From: Brucella pecoris
GTDB taxonomy: Bacteria; Pseudomonadota; Alphaproteobacteria; Rhizobiales; Rhizobiaceae
Length of the DNA: 64,000 bases
Direction: 5' to 3'
Assembly: GCF_006376675.1 (NCBI RefSeq)
Contig: NZ_VEWK01000001.1
Span: 248,001 to 312,000 of the forward strand
This document shows, one piece after another, positions 55,649 through 64,000 of the stretch. A model generated the notes under the pieces. That model searched no databases. It had not been told where the DNA came from and saw only the letters and a list, made by a program, of their open reading frames with translations. Within the stretch, counting starts at the first letter, position 1. Every line of letters begins with the position of its first letter. A program made the position numbers and the translations under genes.

Positions 55649-56350
55649 TCAGAGAGCTGGATCAGCTTCGCGCAGCCTGTAGCCCACGCCCGTTTCGGTT
55701 AGAATATAATGCGGCTGATCCGGGGATTTTTCAATCTTCTGCCGCAACTGCCGGACATAGATGCGGAGATATTGCACATCAGCGGCCGGTCCCCAGATCT
55801 GGTTCAGAATATAATGATGGGTCAGCACTTTTCCGGCGTGCTGTACGAGTAGACGCAGAATGTCGTATTCCTTTGGCGACAGCTTAATTTCTTCCCCATT
55901 TACTTTCACAAGGCGGCGCACGAGATCGACCATCAGACCATCGCTTTGGAAAAGCGGCTTTTCGCCCTGCTGTTGAAGCCGATGACGCAAAGCGACACGC
56001 AGACGCGCGGCAAGCTCCTTCATACCGAAAGGCTTTGGGACGTAATCATCGGCACCATCTTCCAGCGCACGGACGATTCCTGCTTCGTCGGTACGGCTAG
56101 AGAGGATAAGAATGGGCAAAACGATGCTATTTTCTCTCCAGCGTTGCAGCAAAGCATGCCCATCAGTATCGGGAAGCCCAAGATCCAGAAGCACAATATC
56201 CGGTTTTTCTGTCGCTATACGCTCCTCGGCTTCACCACCATTCACCGCTTCTACGACGGTATAGCCCTCCGTCGTCAGCCCCACCCGCAACAGTTTGCGG
56301 ATAGCTGGTTCATCGTCAACAACAAGAATTTTCAATTTCAGATCGTTCAT
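55649..56350 (-). CDS. kdpE: Potassium two-component response regulator KdpE
   Basis: A 233-residue OmpR/PhoB-type regulator. The receiver has acidic residues D12-D13, phosphoacceptor D56 in IVLLDLGLP and K106 in YVPKPF; the winged-helix output domain covers ~135-228 (KEYDILRLLVQHAGKVLTH, RIYVRQLRQKIE). KdpE activates the kdp operon when potassium is limiting or osmolarity rises. Its ATG overlaps the kdpD stop by 4 bp, so kinase and regulator are made together. It is the last kdp gene in this leftward operon. Confidence 0.96.
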   Translation of the reverse strand: MNDLKLKILVVDDEPAIRKLLRVGLTTEGYTVVEAVNGGEAEERIATEKPDIVLLDLGLPDTDGHALLQRWRENSIVLPILILSSRTDEAGIVRALEDGADDYVPKPFGMKELAARLRVALRHRLQQQGEKPLFQSDGLMVDLVRRLVKVNGEEIKLSPKEYDILRLLVQHAGKVLTHHYILNQIWGPAADVQYLRIYVRQLRQKIEKSPDQPHYILTETGVGYRLREADPAL

Positions 56351-59052
56351 GAGTTCCTGTCAATTTCGTCAACGAGCACGGGTAGCGTGACTGTAAATAT
56401 AGCACCGGTACCTTCATGCCGGTTGCCTGCCCGGATGGAGCCTCCCATCGCCTCGATGAAACCGCGAGCAATGGGAAGACCCAGCCCAGTTCCAGCCTGC
56501 ACGTGGTCACCTTTGCGCACACGATAGAACGTATCGAACACGCGCTCCAGATCGGCCGGCGGAATACCGGGACCCTGATCGCTGATTTCCAGTGTGATAC
56601 GAGCCGGATCGGCGCGAACTGCAATTGTAATGGAGGAATTCTGCGGCGCGTATTTGGCTGCATTGTCGAACAAGTTGAACAATGCCTGTTCGAACAGGAC
56701 GGCATCAAGCTGAACCATCGGCAGGTCGACTGGAACGACAACGTTCACCTGATGATGAGCTAATATTTTGGCTGCACGCTTGAGGGCGGCTCCGATAAGG
56801 TCGCCAACGTCGTGAAATGATAGATTGGGCTTCATAGCACCCGCTTCGATCCGTGTCATATCGAGGAGGTTGGCAATGAAGCGGTTCAGGCGCTCCGACT
56901 GGTCGACCACCGTTGCCACCAGTTCAGAACGGTCGGCATCTGGCAGCGATGCAGAATAATCGCGCAGCGTCGTCGCTGCACCCAGAATAGCGGCCAAAGG
57001 AGTCTTCAGATCGTGTGAAATCGAGGTGAGCAAAGCTGAACGCAGCTTGTCAGCTTCCGCCGCAAGTTTCGCTCGCTCTACATCACCGACAAGCTGAACG
57101 CGTTCGATCGCAATTGCGGCCTGATCGGCCAAAGCTTCAAAGAGGCGTTGTTGTTCAGGTGTGAGGATAGGGCCCGCACGATCATTGTCGAGACCGATGA
57201 CGCCTACCGATGTCCTCGCGGTTTTGAGAGGTAAATAGAGGCGTTTGGCACCCGGTAAAGTATTAGCTCCGCGCCCCGCTGGAAGATCGTGTTCCCAGGT
57301 CCAGTGTGCGGCGGCGATATCAGCGTCATCCAAAGTGTCATCCGGCGGATAACCGCCCCTGACGGCGATGCTATTACCTTCAGGCAAAAGGATCACGGCT
57401 CGTACCTTGAGCATCGATGCGATCTGGAATGCGGTGGCCCATAGCACATCATCGAGTGAGCCGGTCCCTGCGAGCTTTTTGCTGAAAAGATACAGATCTT
57501 CCGTCATGCGCGCGCGCTGTCGTGCTGCTGCGGCCTGGCGCTGGACCCGGCTTGCCAGATTGCTGGCAATGAAACTTACAAACAAAAAGAAAATCAGAGC
57601 TACGACGCTTTCGGGATCTGCGATAGAAAGTGTGTAGAGTGGTGAAAGAAAGAAGAAATTATAAGCAAATGCGCTAAGAACGGATGAAAAAAGCGCTGGC
57701 CAGAGACCAAGTGTGACTGCGACGCCAAGCACGCCAACAACAAACACCAGTGCGATGCTGCGCACGTCCAGAAACTGTTCAAGCAATAATCCCGCAACAA
57801 GCGCAATGCCTGTTATCGCGATGCCGATCAGATAGGGCCCAATGTCAGGCGATGTTCTTTGAGTGGCGGTATTTACCTTGCGGGTTGGCGCTCCGTTTTC
57901 AACGTCGACACCCGCAGTTATATGAATATCAATAGCGCCGGAGAGCCGGACCAGTTCGCGTGCTATGGAGCCGTCAATCATCTCCCGCCAGCGTGATTTT
58001 ATTGATTTTCCGGCGACAATCTGGGTGAAGTTGTGAGCCGAGGCGTAGCGCACAATATCTTCGGCGACCGATTGGCCTGGAATGACGATTGTTTCTCCGC
58101 CAAGCTGTTCGGCCAGCCTCAACGCAGTTGCAAGCCTATCCTTTGCTTGTTCGGTAAGTCCGGCAGACCGTGCCGTTTCTATATGGATGGCGGCCCATGG
58201 TGCACGAAGACGATCTGCAAGCCGACGCGCGTAACGAACCAGCGATACACTACGGGGACGCTCGTCGATGGCAACCAGTATGCGGTCGCCAGCAGCCCAG
58301 GGTCCTTCGATAGCATGGGCTCGCATATGGCTGAGAAGTTGCTCGTCCACACGCTGGGCGGTACGACGTAGCGCCAGTTCTCGTAGTGCTGTCAGATTTC
58401 CGGGCGAAAAGTAATTGCGGATCGCCCGTTTCGCAGTCTTGGGAAGGTAAATTTTGCCTTCATTGAGACGCTTGATGAGATCATTCGGCGTGAGATCGAT
58501 CAGTTCGATATCGTCGGCTCGGTCGATGATACTGTCGGGCACGGTTTCACGTACTCGGATGCGGGTGATTTGCGCCACAACATCGTTGAGGCTTTCGACG
58601 TGCTGGATATTGAGCGTTGTATAAACATCGATCCCGCGCGCCAGAATTTCCTCGACATCCTGATAGCGTTTAGGGTGTCTGCTGCCCGGCGCATTCGTGT
58701 GCGCCAGTTCATCCACTAGAACCAGTTGTGGTTTGCGGGCGAGCACAGCATCGATATCCATCTCATCGAGAAGATGACCACGATAGGCCACTTGTGCACG
58801 CGGGACGATCTCAAGCCCGTCTGTCAGGGCTTCGGTTTCAGCGCGTCCGTGGGTTTCGACCACGCCGATGACGACATCTACTCCATCGGCTTTGCGCGCG
58901 CGGCCGGACATCAGCATTTCATAAGTTTTACCGACACCTGGCGCGGCACCGAGAAATATTTTCAGGCGGCCACGCGTCTCGCGTTCCGCCTGTTCAAGCA
59001 GAGCATCGGGTGAAGGTCTGTTATCGCCAAAGCGAAGGGCATCCGATGTCAA
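56347..59052 (-). CDS. kdpD: Potassium sensor histidine kinase KdpD
   Basis: A 901-residue membrane kinase. The N-terminal KdpD domain has Walker A GAAPGVGKT (residues 35-43) and Walker B LVLVDEL (110-116); a universal-stress-like domain covers ~250-380; four transmembrane helices lie at ~405-500, then a GAF region. The H-box is SISHDLKTPL with His680, followed by N-box (FDNAAKYAP) and G-box (GTGLGLPIARGF). The start is TTG, 6 bp after AGGAG, which is unusual for the operon. It senses low potassium and phosphorylates KdpE. Full length, no defect seen. Confidence 0.96.
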   Translation of the reverse strand: MTSDALRFGDNRPSPDALLEQAERETRGRLKIFLGAAPGVGKTYEMLMSGRARKADGVDVVIGVVETHGRAETEALTDGLEIVPRAQVAYRGHLLDEMDIDAVLARKPQLVLVDELAHTNAPGSRHPKRYQDVEEILARGIDVYTTLNIQHVESLNDVVAQITRIRVRETVPDSIIDRADDIELIDLTPNDLIKRLNEGKIYLPKTAKRAIRNYFSPGNLTALRELALRRTAQRVDEQLLSHMRAHAIEGPWAAGDRILVAIDERPRSVSLVRYARRLADRLRAPWAAIHIETARSAGLTEQAKDRLATALRLAEQLGGETIVIPGQSVAEDIVRYASAHNFTQIVAGKSIKSRWREMIDGSIARELVRLSGAIDIHITAGVDVENGAPTRKVNTATQRTSPDIGPYLIGIAITGIALVAGLLLEQFLDVRSIALVFVVGVLGVAVTLGLWPALFSSVLSAFAYNFFFLSPLYTLSIADPESVVALIFFLFVSFIASNLASRVQRQAAAARQRARMTEDLYLFSKKLAGTGSLDDVLWATAFQIASMLKVRAVILLPEGNSIAVRGGYPPDDTLDDADIAAAHWTWEHDLPAGRGANTLPGAKRLYLPLKTARTSVGVIGLDNDRAGPILTPEQQRLFEALADQAAIAIERVQLVGDVERAKLAAEADKLRSALLTSISHDLKTPLAAILGAATTLRDYSASLPDADRSELVATVVDQSERLNRFIANLLDMTRIEAGAMKPNLSFHDVGDLIGAALKRAAKILAHHQVNVVVPVDLPMVQLDAVLFEQALFNLFDNAAKYAPQNSSITIAVRADPARITLEISDQGPGIPPADLERVFDTFYRVRKGDHVQAGTGLGLPIARGFIEAMGGSIRAGNRHEGTGAIFTVTLPVLVDEIDRNS

Positions 59053-59102
59053 GCAAAGCTCCTGAAAAGAAGGGGCGGCAAATCATGCCACCGCCAGTTA
59101 TT

Positions 59103-59675
59103 CTACTTGGTGCCGGTCCTGTCCAGAACAAGGTTCAGCTTCAAAACATTGACCACTGGTTCACCGAGAAAGCCAAGTTCACGGGCTTCAACCTGTTGCT
59201 CGACAATTCCGCGTAGTGCGGTTTCATCAATCCCCCGCGCTTTCGCGATACGAGACGCCTGATAGAACGCGGCTTCCGGTGAAATATGCGGATCGAGACC
59301 ACTTGCAGATGCAGTTACGAGGTCGATCGGCGGCGGCGCAGAGCCTTCGCTTTGCACCAAAGCGGTAGCGTCGGCTTTAACCCGCTCAATGAGTTTTGGA
59401 TTGGTCGGTCCCAGATTGGAGCCACCGGAGCTTGCGGCGTCATATCCGCCACTCCCTGCGGCAGATGGTCGACCGTGAAAATAGCGGTCACCGGTAAAAT
59501 TCTGGCCAATCAACTCGGAACCGACGATTTTGCCGTCCTTTTCGATCAGGCTGCCATTGGCGCTGGCTGGAAAGATCGCTTGGGCGATACCTGTCATGCC
59601 AAGCGGATAGAGCAAACCTGTTATGACGGTAAGCGATACGATCATGACAAGTGCTGGACGAAGCTGTTTCAGCAT
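59103..59675 (-). CDS. kdpC: K(+)-transporting ATPase subunit KdpC
   Basis: A 190-residue subunit with one N-terminal helix (residues ~9-31) and a periplasmic domain. [33 protein letters not shown] region (core FHGRPSAAG and [10 protein letters not shown]) is the conserved KdpC signature. It stabilises the KdpA-KdpB complex and promotes ATP binding. It starts 12 bp after kdpB ends, with AAGGA upstream, and a 50-bp gap precedes kdpD. Confidence 0.95.
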   Translation of the reverse strand: MLKQLRPALVMIVSLTVITGLLYPLGMTGIAQAIFPASANGSLIEKDGKIVGSELIGQNFTGDRYFHGRPSAAGSGGYDAASSGGSNLGPTNPKLIERVKADATALVQSEGSAPPPIDLVTASASGLDPHISPEAAFYQASRIAKARGIDETALRGIVEQQVEARELGFLGEPVVNVLKLNLVLDRTGTK

Positions 59676-59687
59676 TTTTGCAAATCC

Positions 59688-61742
59688 TTATGCGAGGCCA
59701 AGAGCCGTAATGGCCATATCGATGGCCTTGATGCCGATAAAAGGCACGATGACGCCGCCGAGGCCGTAGATCAGAAGATTGCGCGAAAGGAGCGCTCCTG
59801 CACCAACTGGCTTGTAGGTGACGCCTTTCAGTGAAAGCGGGATCAGGGCCACAATAATCAGGGCGTTGAAGATAATGGCCGACAGGATGGCGCTCTGTGG
59901 CGTAGCGAGCCCCATGATGTTGAGCGCACCGAGTTGGGGATAGAACGCCAGGAACATTGCCGGAATAATCGCAAAATATTTTGCAATGTCATTGGCGATG
60001 GAGAAGGTCGTCAATGCTCCTCGTGTCATCAGCAATTGCTTGCCGATTTCAACGATTTCGATGAGCTTGGTGGGATCGCTGTCGAGATCGACCATATTTC
60101 CGGCTTCTCGCGCGGCAACTGTACCGGTGTTCATGGCCACGCCGACATCCGCCTGCGCAAGAGCAGGGGCGTCGTTGGTGCCGTCGCCGCACATTGCAAC
60201 AAGTTTGCCCTTGGCCTGTTCCTCGCGGATCAGCGACAACTTGTTTTCTGGTGTTGCCTGCGCAAGAAAGTCGTCCACGCCCGCTTCAGCGGCGATGGCC
60301 GCTGCAGTCATCGGGTTGTCACCGGTAATCATAACCGTGCGGATTCCCATGCGGCGCAACTCTGCGAAGCGTTCACGGATACCGCCTTTGACGATGTCTT
60401 TCAGGTGCACGACACCGAGAAGAAATCCATCTTTGGCAACAGCGAGCGGCGTGCCACCCGCTTTGGCGATTGTGTCAGCAATGGATTGCAGTTCCGCAAC
60501 CGCTTTTTCATCGGCGCGGCTATTCTGGCTTACATAGGCCAGCACCGCATCAACAGCACCTTTGCGAATGACCGAACCTTCGATATCGACACCGCTCATG
60601 CGGCTTTGTGCGGTAAAGGGCACGAAATGCGCGTGAAGCCCCTGCATGTCGCGCCCGCGCAACCCGTATTTTTCCTTGGCCAATACAACAATGGAGCGGC
60701 CCTCCGGTGTTTCGTCCGCAAGTGAGGCCAATTGTGCTGCGTCGGCAAGCGTCTGCTCGGTTACGCCGCTCACAGGTGCAAACGCAGCCGCCTGACGGTT
60801 TCCGAGCGTAATCGTACCCGTCTTGTCGAGAAGAAGCGTGTCGACGTCACCTGCCGCCTCGACCGCACGACCGGACATGGCAAGCACGTTGAACCGAACG
60901 AGACGGTCCATGCCTGCAATGCCAATAGCAGAAAGCAAAGCGCCAATCGTAGTTGGGATCAGGGTGACGAAGAGTGCAACCAGCACCGTTACAGGAATAT
61001 AGCCGCCTGCATAGGTCGCAAAGCTAGGGATGGTAACAACGGCCAAAACGAATATCAGCGTCATGCCTGCAAGCAGAATGTTGAGCGCTATTTCATTCGG
61101 CGTTTTCTGACGTTCGGCACCTTCTACCAGACTAATCATCTTGTCGATGAAAGTCGAACCTTGTGCCGCAGTGATGCGAACCTTGATCCAGTCTGAAAGA
61201 ACCTGTGTTCCACCGGTAACAGCAGAACGGTCTCCACCGGATTCGCGGATGACGGGCGCAGACTCCCCGGTAATGGCGGCTTCATTGACGGACGCAACGC
61301 CTTCGATGACTTCGCCATCCGAAGGGATGATGTCGGTGGCTTCCACCAGAACGACATCACCGACTTTCAAGCTTGTTCCCGGTACGCTTTTCCAGCTTGG
61401 CCGTTCTGGATTGTCCAGAAGTTTGGCTTGCGTTTCGGTCCGTGTCCGACGCAATGAATCCGCGTGTGCTTTGCCGCGGCCTTCGGCGACGGCCTCGGCA
61501 AAATTTGCAAACAGCACGGTAAACCACAGCCATAGGACGATCTGGAATGAGAAGCTGACATCGGGATTGCCGGCGGCAACGTCTTTCAAAAGTAGCAAAG
61601 TCGTCAGCAGTGAAACAACTGCAACCACGAACATCACCGGATTACGTGCAAGACTCCTGGGATTGAGCTTGCGAAAGGCATCGCCAATGGCGGGTAAAAG
61701 GATGCGGGCATCGAGAACGCTCGCGGATTTGGACTGGCTCAT
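59688..61742 (-). CDS. kdpB: K(+)-transporting P-type ATPase subunit KdpB
   Basis: A 684-residue catalytic P-type ATPase. Phosphorylation site is D306 in [12 protein letters not shown]; the TGES actuator motif is at 158-161, with S161 equivalent to the E. coli serine (S162) whose phosphorylation inhibits the pump; the hinge [16 protein letters not shown] is intact. It drives the KdpFABC complex that imports potassium at micromolar levels. It begins with ATG 41 bp after a 28-residue micro-ORF rather than directly after kdpA, an arrangement explained in that entry. Confidence 0.97.
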   Translation of the reverse strand: MSQSKSASVLDARILLPAIGDAFRKLNPRSLARNPVMFVVAVVSLLTTLLLLKDVAAGNPDVSFSFQIVLWLWFTVLFANFAEAVAEGRGKAHADSLRRTRTETQAKLLDNPERPSWKSVPGTSLKVGDVVLVEATDIIPSDGEVIEGVASVNEAAITGESAPVIRESGGDRSAVTGGTQVLSDWIKVRITAAQGSTFIDKMISLVEGAERQKTPNEIALNILLAGMTLIFVLAVVTIPSFATYAGGYIPVTVLVALFVTLIPTTIGALLSAIGIAGMDRLVRFNVLAMSGRAVEAAGDVDTLLLDKTGTITLGNRQAAAFAPVSGVTEQTLADAAQLASLADETPEGRSIVVLAKEKYGLRGRDMQGLHAHFVPFTAQSRMSGVDIEGSVIRKGAVDAVLAYVSQNSRADEKAVAELQSIADTIAKAGGTPLAVAKDGFLLGVVHLKDIVKGGIRERFAELRRMGIRTVMITGDNPMTAAAIAAEAGVDDFLAQATPENKLSLIREEQAKGKLVAMCGDGTNDAPALAQADVGVAMNTGTVAAREAGNMVDLDSDPTKLIEIVEIGKQLLMTRGALTTFSIANDIAKYFAIIPAMFLAFYPQLGALNIMGLATPQSAILSAIIFNALIIVALIPLSLKGVTYKPVGAGALLSRNLLIYGLGGVIVPFIGIKAIDMAITALGLA

Positions 61743-61782
61743 AACAGAGGCTCCAGTGAGAATACGTTTCCGTTCGGAAAAC

Positions 61783-61869
61783 TTAGATCAGTCCGGCAAG
61801 CTGAACCGCGAGAAGGAGGGCGGTCGTTACCAGAAGAATCGAGAGAATGCAGCTTGAAGGCCTGAGCAT
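61783..61869 (-). CDS. 28-residue hydrophobic micro-ORF between kdpA and kdpB
   Basis: Its ATG shares one base with the kdpA stop (TGATG), implying translational reinitiation after kdpA. The 28 codons encode [20 protein letters not shown] then AVQLAGLI: one continuous hydrophobic helix at about 8-28, a positively charged residue near the N-terminus and TAA stop. No separate Shine-Dalgarno is needed given the overlap. I do not recognise it; E. coli kdp has no gene at this position. A single-helix peptide here could associate with the Kdp complex as KdpF does. It is too short for default gene finders. Confidence 0.6.
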   Translation of the reverse strand: MLRPSSCILSILLVTTALLLAVQLAGLI

Positions 61870-63572
61870 CAGAACGTCTGTCCCTTGATTATCGCGAGGT
61901 GCTCGGCAACCGGGCCAAGCGCTAGCGCCGGGAAGAAGATCAAACCTCCAACCACAAGTATGACACCGATCAGCAAGCCGACGAAAAGCGGCCCGGTTGT
62001 CGGGAATGTGCCTGCGGATTGTGGGGCCGCTTTCTTGGCGACAAGCGAACCGGCTATGGCGAGTGCGGGAACAATCACGAGAAACCGGCCCATCAACATG
62101 GCAAGACCGATGGTGATATTGTACCAGGGCGTATTGCCTGAGAGGCCGCCAAAGGCTGAACCATTGTTCGCGGTGCCTGAAGTATAGGCATAGAGAATTT
62201 CCGAGAAGCCATGCGGTCCGGGGTTGGCGATAGAAGCCAGGCCGGTCGGAAGAACCGAGGCGATGGCCGTGAAGCCCAGAATGGACAATGGCAGACAGAG
62301 AACGGCGAGCATCGCCATTTTCACTTCCTTGGCTTCGATTTTCTTGCCCAGATATTCGGGAGTACGCCCGACCATCAACCCGGCCACGAAAATGGCAACG
62401 ACAACGAACAGGACGATACCGTAGAAGCCTGCGCCTACACCGCCGATGATGATCTCACCCAGCATCATATTGATCATGGGGATCATTCCGCCCAGCGCCA
62501 TCATACTGTCATGCATGGCGATAACGGCCCCGCATGATGCAGCGGTTGTGACGACTGCGAAAAGCGCAGACATTGCGATGCCGAAGCGCGTTTCCTTGCC
62601 TTCCATGTTGCCGCCATCAATACCGAGCGCATGGATGAGGGGATTGCCAGCAGCTTCTGCCCAGTAGCAGATTGCGACACCTGCAACGAACAATATGCCC
62701 ATGGCAGCAAAGATCGCCCATCCCTGACGCTCGTTGCCGACCATTCGCCCGAAGACGTTGGTCAGTGAAGCGCCGATGACGAAAATCGCAACCATCTGGA
62801 TCATGTTGGAGATGGCATCAGGGTTTTCGAAGGGATGCGCGGAATTAGCATTGAAGAAGCCGCCCCCATTGGTGCCAAGCATCTTGATGGCCAACTGTGA
62901 AGCAACCGGCCCAAGTGCGATCACCTGTCTTGCGCCTTCCAGCGTCGTAGCTTCGGCATAAGCGCTAATTGTTTGCGGCACGCCCAGGCTGACGAACGCC
63001 AACGTAAGCGCGATGCAGAGCGGTAAGAGAATGTAGAGCGTGCATCGCGTAAGGTCGATCCAGAAGTTTCCGAGTGTCTTCATGGATTTGCGCGAGAACG
63101 CTCGAATGAGCGCTATGGCAATGGCAACGCCTGTTGCGGCCGAAACAAAGTTCTGCACCGTCAGCCCCACCATTTGAGTCAGGTAGGACATGGTACTTTC
63201 TCCACCATAGTTCTGCCAATTCGTATTGGTGACAAAACTAGCAGTGGTGTTGAAGGCGAGATCTGCCGGAACGTTGCTCATACCCATCGGATTGAAGGGC
63301 AGGGAGCCCTGAAACCGTTGCAGCATGTAAAGCAGCAGAAAACCGGCAAGGTTGAATAGCAGCAGGGAGGTAGTGTAGGTCGTCCAGTGCTGTTCTTCTC
63401 GTTCGCTTGTGCCTGCGAGACGATAAAGCCCGCGCTCGACAGGAACGAGGACAGGTGAAAGGAACATCCGTTCACCGCTGAAAACGCGCGTCATGTAGCC
63501 GCCGAGCGGCTTGACGAGCAAAATGATGATCCCGCAAAAAACGAGAATCTGAATCCATCCATTAAGTGTCAT
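61869..63572 (-). CDS. kdpA: K(+)-transporting ATPase subunit KdpA
   Basis: A 567-residue, ten-helix potassium-conducting subunit related to Trk/Ktr channels. Selectivity-filter-like loops are visible: [13 protein letters not shown] near residue 115, [19 protein letters not shown] near 235, and further filter loops with [10 protein letters not shown] and [11 protein letters not shown]. It binds K(+) and passes it to KdpB. It starts with ATG 54 bp after kdpF, and its stop overlaps the next micro-ORF. Confidence 0.97.
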   Translation of the reverse strand: MTLNGWIQILVFCGIIILLVKPLGGYMTRVFSGERMFLSPVLVPVERGLYRLAGTSEREEQHWTTYTTSLLLFNLAGFLLLYMLQRFQGSLPFNPMGMSNVPADLAFNTTASFVTNTNWQNYGGESTMSYLTQMVGLTVQNFVSAATGVAIAIALIRAFSRKSMKTLGNFWIDLTRCTLYILLPLCIALTLAFVSLGVPQTISAYAEATTLEGARQVIALGPVASQLAIKMLGTNGGGFFNANSAHPFENPDAISNMIQMVAIFVIGASLTNVFGRMVGNERQGWAIFAAMGILFVAGVAICYWAEAAGNPLIHALGIDGGNMEGKETRFGIAMSALFAVVTTAASCGAVIAMHDSMMALGGMIPMINMMLGEIIIGGVGAGFYGIVLFVVVAIFVAGLMVGRTPEYLGKKIEAKEVKMAMLAVLCLPLSILGFTAIASVLPTGLASIANPGPHGFSEILYAYTSGTANNGSAFGGLSGNTPWYNITIGLAMLMGRFLVIVPALAIAGSLVAKKAAPQSAGTFPTTGPLFVGLLIGVILVVGGLIFFPALALGPVAEHLAIIKGQTF

Positions 63573-63626
63573 GATTTTTTCCGAGGCCTGAATGGCTGCC
63601 GGTTACGCGGTTGGCCGGAGACCGGC

Positions 63627-63716
63627 TTAGAACCGCTCCGGTCGTATAAGCGCGTAAAGGAGGTAGGCGGCTATGAAGACCGCAACCAAAGCGCCAGCGA
63701 TGTATTCAATCATCAT
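63627..63716 (-). CDS. kdpF: K(+)-transporting ATPase subunit KdpF
   Basis: A 29-residue single-helix peptide, MMIEYIAGALVAVFIAAYLL then YALIRPERF. The C-terminal LLYALIRPERF matches the invariant (Y)LLYALLRPE-type ending of KdpF. It stabilises the KdpABC complex. Start may be either of two adjacent ATGs (63716 or 63713). It lies 8 bp from the preceding micro-ORF, and is missed by most automatic callers due to its size. Confidence 0.9.
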   Translation of the reverse strand: MMIEYIAGALVAVFIAAYLLYALIRPERF

Positions 63717-63724
63717 GGCGTGCC

Positions 63725-63811
63725 TCAGAGCTTTTCGCAGATGCGCAGATAGCCGAACAATAGCGCAAAGAAGCCGATGCCAATTGCAAGGACGGCGAGA
63801 TCCATAGTCAT
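63725..63811 (-). CDS. 26-28-residue hydrophobic micro-ORF upstream of kdpF
   Basis: From ATG at 63811 (28 codons) or 63805 (26 codons) to TGA at 63725. The shorter form reads MDLAVLAIGIGFFALLFGYL then RICEKL: one strong helix with a positively charged C-terminal end, the same plan as KdpF but a different sequence. It ends 8 bp before kdpF, so it opens the kdp operon. I recall similar unannotated peptides before kdpF in other proteobacteria, but cannot confirm it. The upstream ribosome binding site is weak. Confidence 0.55.
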   Translation of the reverse strand: MTMDLAVLAIGIGFFALLFGYLRICEKL

Positions 63812-63895
63812 GCCTGAATTGCCCGAAAGGGCTCCCTGTTTCTTACAGGGGCATTATGTTGCTGCTATGCATAGGGTTTCGAGAGCAGGCACGAC

Positions 63896-63920
63896 GCAAA
63901 AAAATAAAAAACTCATATAT
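63896..63920 (-). promoter_or_regulatory. AT-rich tract upstream of the kdp operon, possible KdpE site
   Basis: Leftward strand reads ATATATGAG then TTTTTTATTTTTTTGCG, 85-109 bp before the first kdp ORF. E. coli KdpE binds a T-rich sequence of similar look. The position fits an activator site, but the resemblance is compositional. The remaining bases to 64000 show no convincing gene. Confidence 0.3.
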
Positions 63921-64000
63921 GGAATGCGGTCGAAGGCGAAACGGCCTGGGTTGATGTTGCGCCTCAAGCTGCTCAGGAATTAGAGCGATGTTGCCGCAGC

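Noticed and set aside
63777..63983. Plus-strand ORF opposite the first kdp micro-ORF and promoter region
   Set aside because: No ribosome binding site, covers the expected kdp promoter, and the product has no recognisable feature.

Overview
The window reads as an alphaproteobacterial chromosome segment, most likely from the Brucella/Ochrobactrum group (Rhizobiales). The best taxonomic marker is the 158-residue lumazine synthase at 8077-8553, which matches my memory of the type II Brucella enzyme (BLS, RibH2) closely and sits behind an FMN riboswitch. The density of ABC uptake systems, TGA-N9-TCA iron boxes of the RirA type, and alphaproteobacterial families such as DUF3775 and the BLH-type phosphatase agree. 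I see no rRNA, tRNA, IS element, prophage or CRISPR array. This looks like ordinary accessory-metabolism chromosome, probably the second replicon (inference only).

Layout. 1-3439: ferric iron FbpCAB-type transporter (ATPase truncated by the window edge), with an iron box before fbpA. 3599-8553: MHYT-GGDEF-EAL signalling protein, a small membrane protein, a BLH-type phosphatase, fdhD, and riboswitch-controlled ribH2. 9397-13824: four-gene sugar ABC operon of glucose/mannose type. 13959-15800: a 33-residue membrane microprotein with a strong ribosome binding site, then a DHA2-type MFS exporter. 15804-18073: RlmE plus a Ppx/GppA phosphatase with a long Arg/Lys-rich N-terminal extension. 18296-20684: polar amino acid (cystine-like) ABC transporter. 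20968-32333: fused 5-oxoprolinase, divergent MarR-like regulator, five-component dipeptide-type ABC system (two ATPases fused) and an M14 carboxypeptidase-like protein; these fit scavenging of pyroglutamyl or other modified peptides. 32330-39299: catecholate-siderophore uptake (FatBCDE-like ABC, periplasmic esterase, TonB receptor). 39423-40898: LysR-type HTH fused to a TrpD2/YbiB-like domain, divergent from the receptor. 41063-45924: aminotransferase, frameshifted metQ, metN, metI and a 2OG-Fe(II) oxygenase. 46363-53549: amidohydrolase 3 enzyme with a complete oligopeptide-type ABC transporter. 53610-55583: aldehyde dehydrogenase and a DUF3775 protein. 55649-63811: complete kdp potassium system read leftwards (kdpF-A-B-C-D-E), containing two extra hydrophobic micro-ORFs that ordinary gene callers would miss.

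The strongest candidates for something undescribed are the two kdp micro-ORFs (61783-61869 and 63725-63811), the 33-residue microprotein at 13959-14060 with three 10-bp-phased hexamers upstream, the HTH-TrpD2 fusion next to an iron receptor, and the oxoprolinase/peptide-uptake/M14 module with its candidate operator. metQ carries a frameshift that is either a real inactivation or a sequencing error. All assignments are from reading the sequence; no database search was run.
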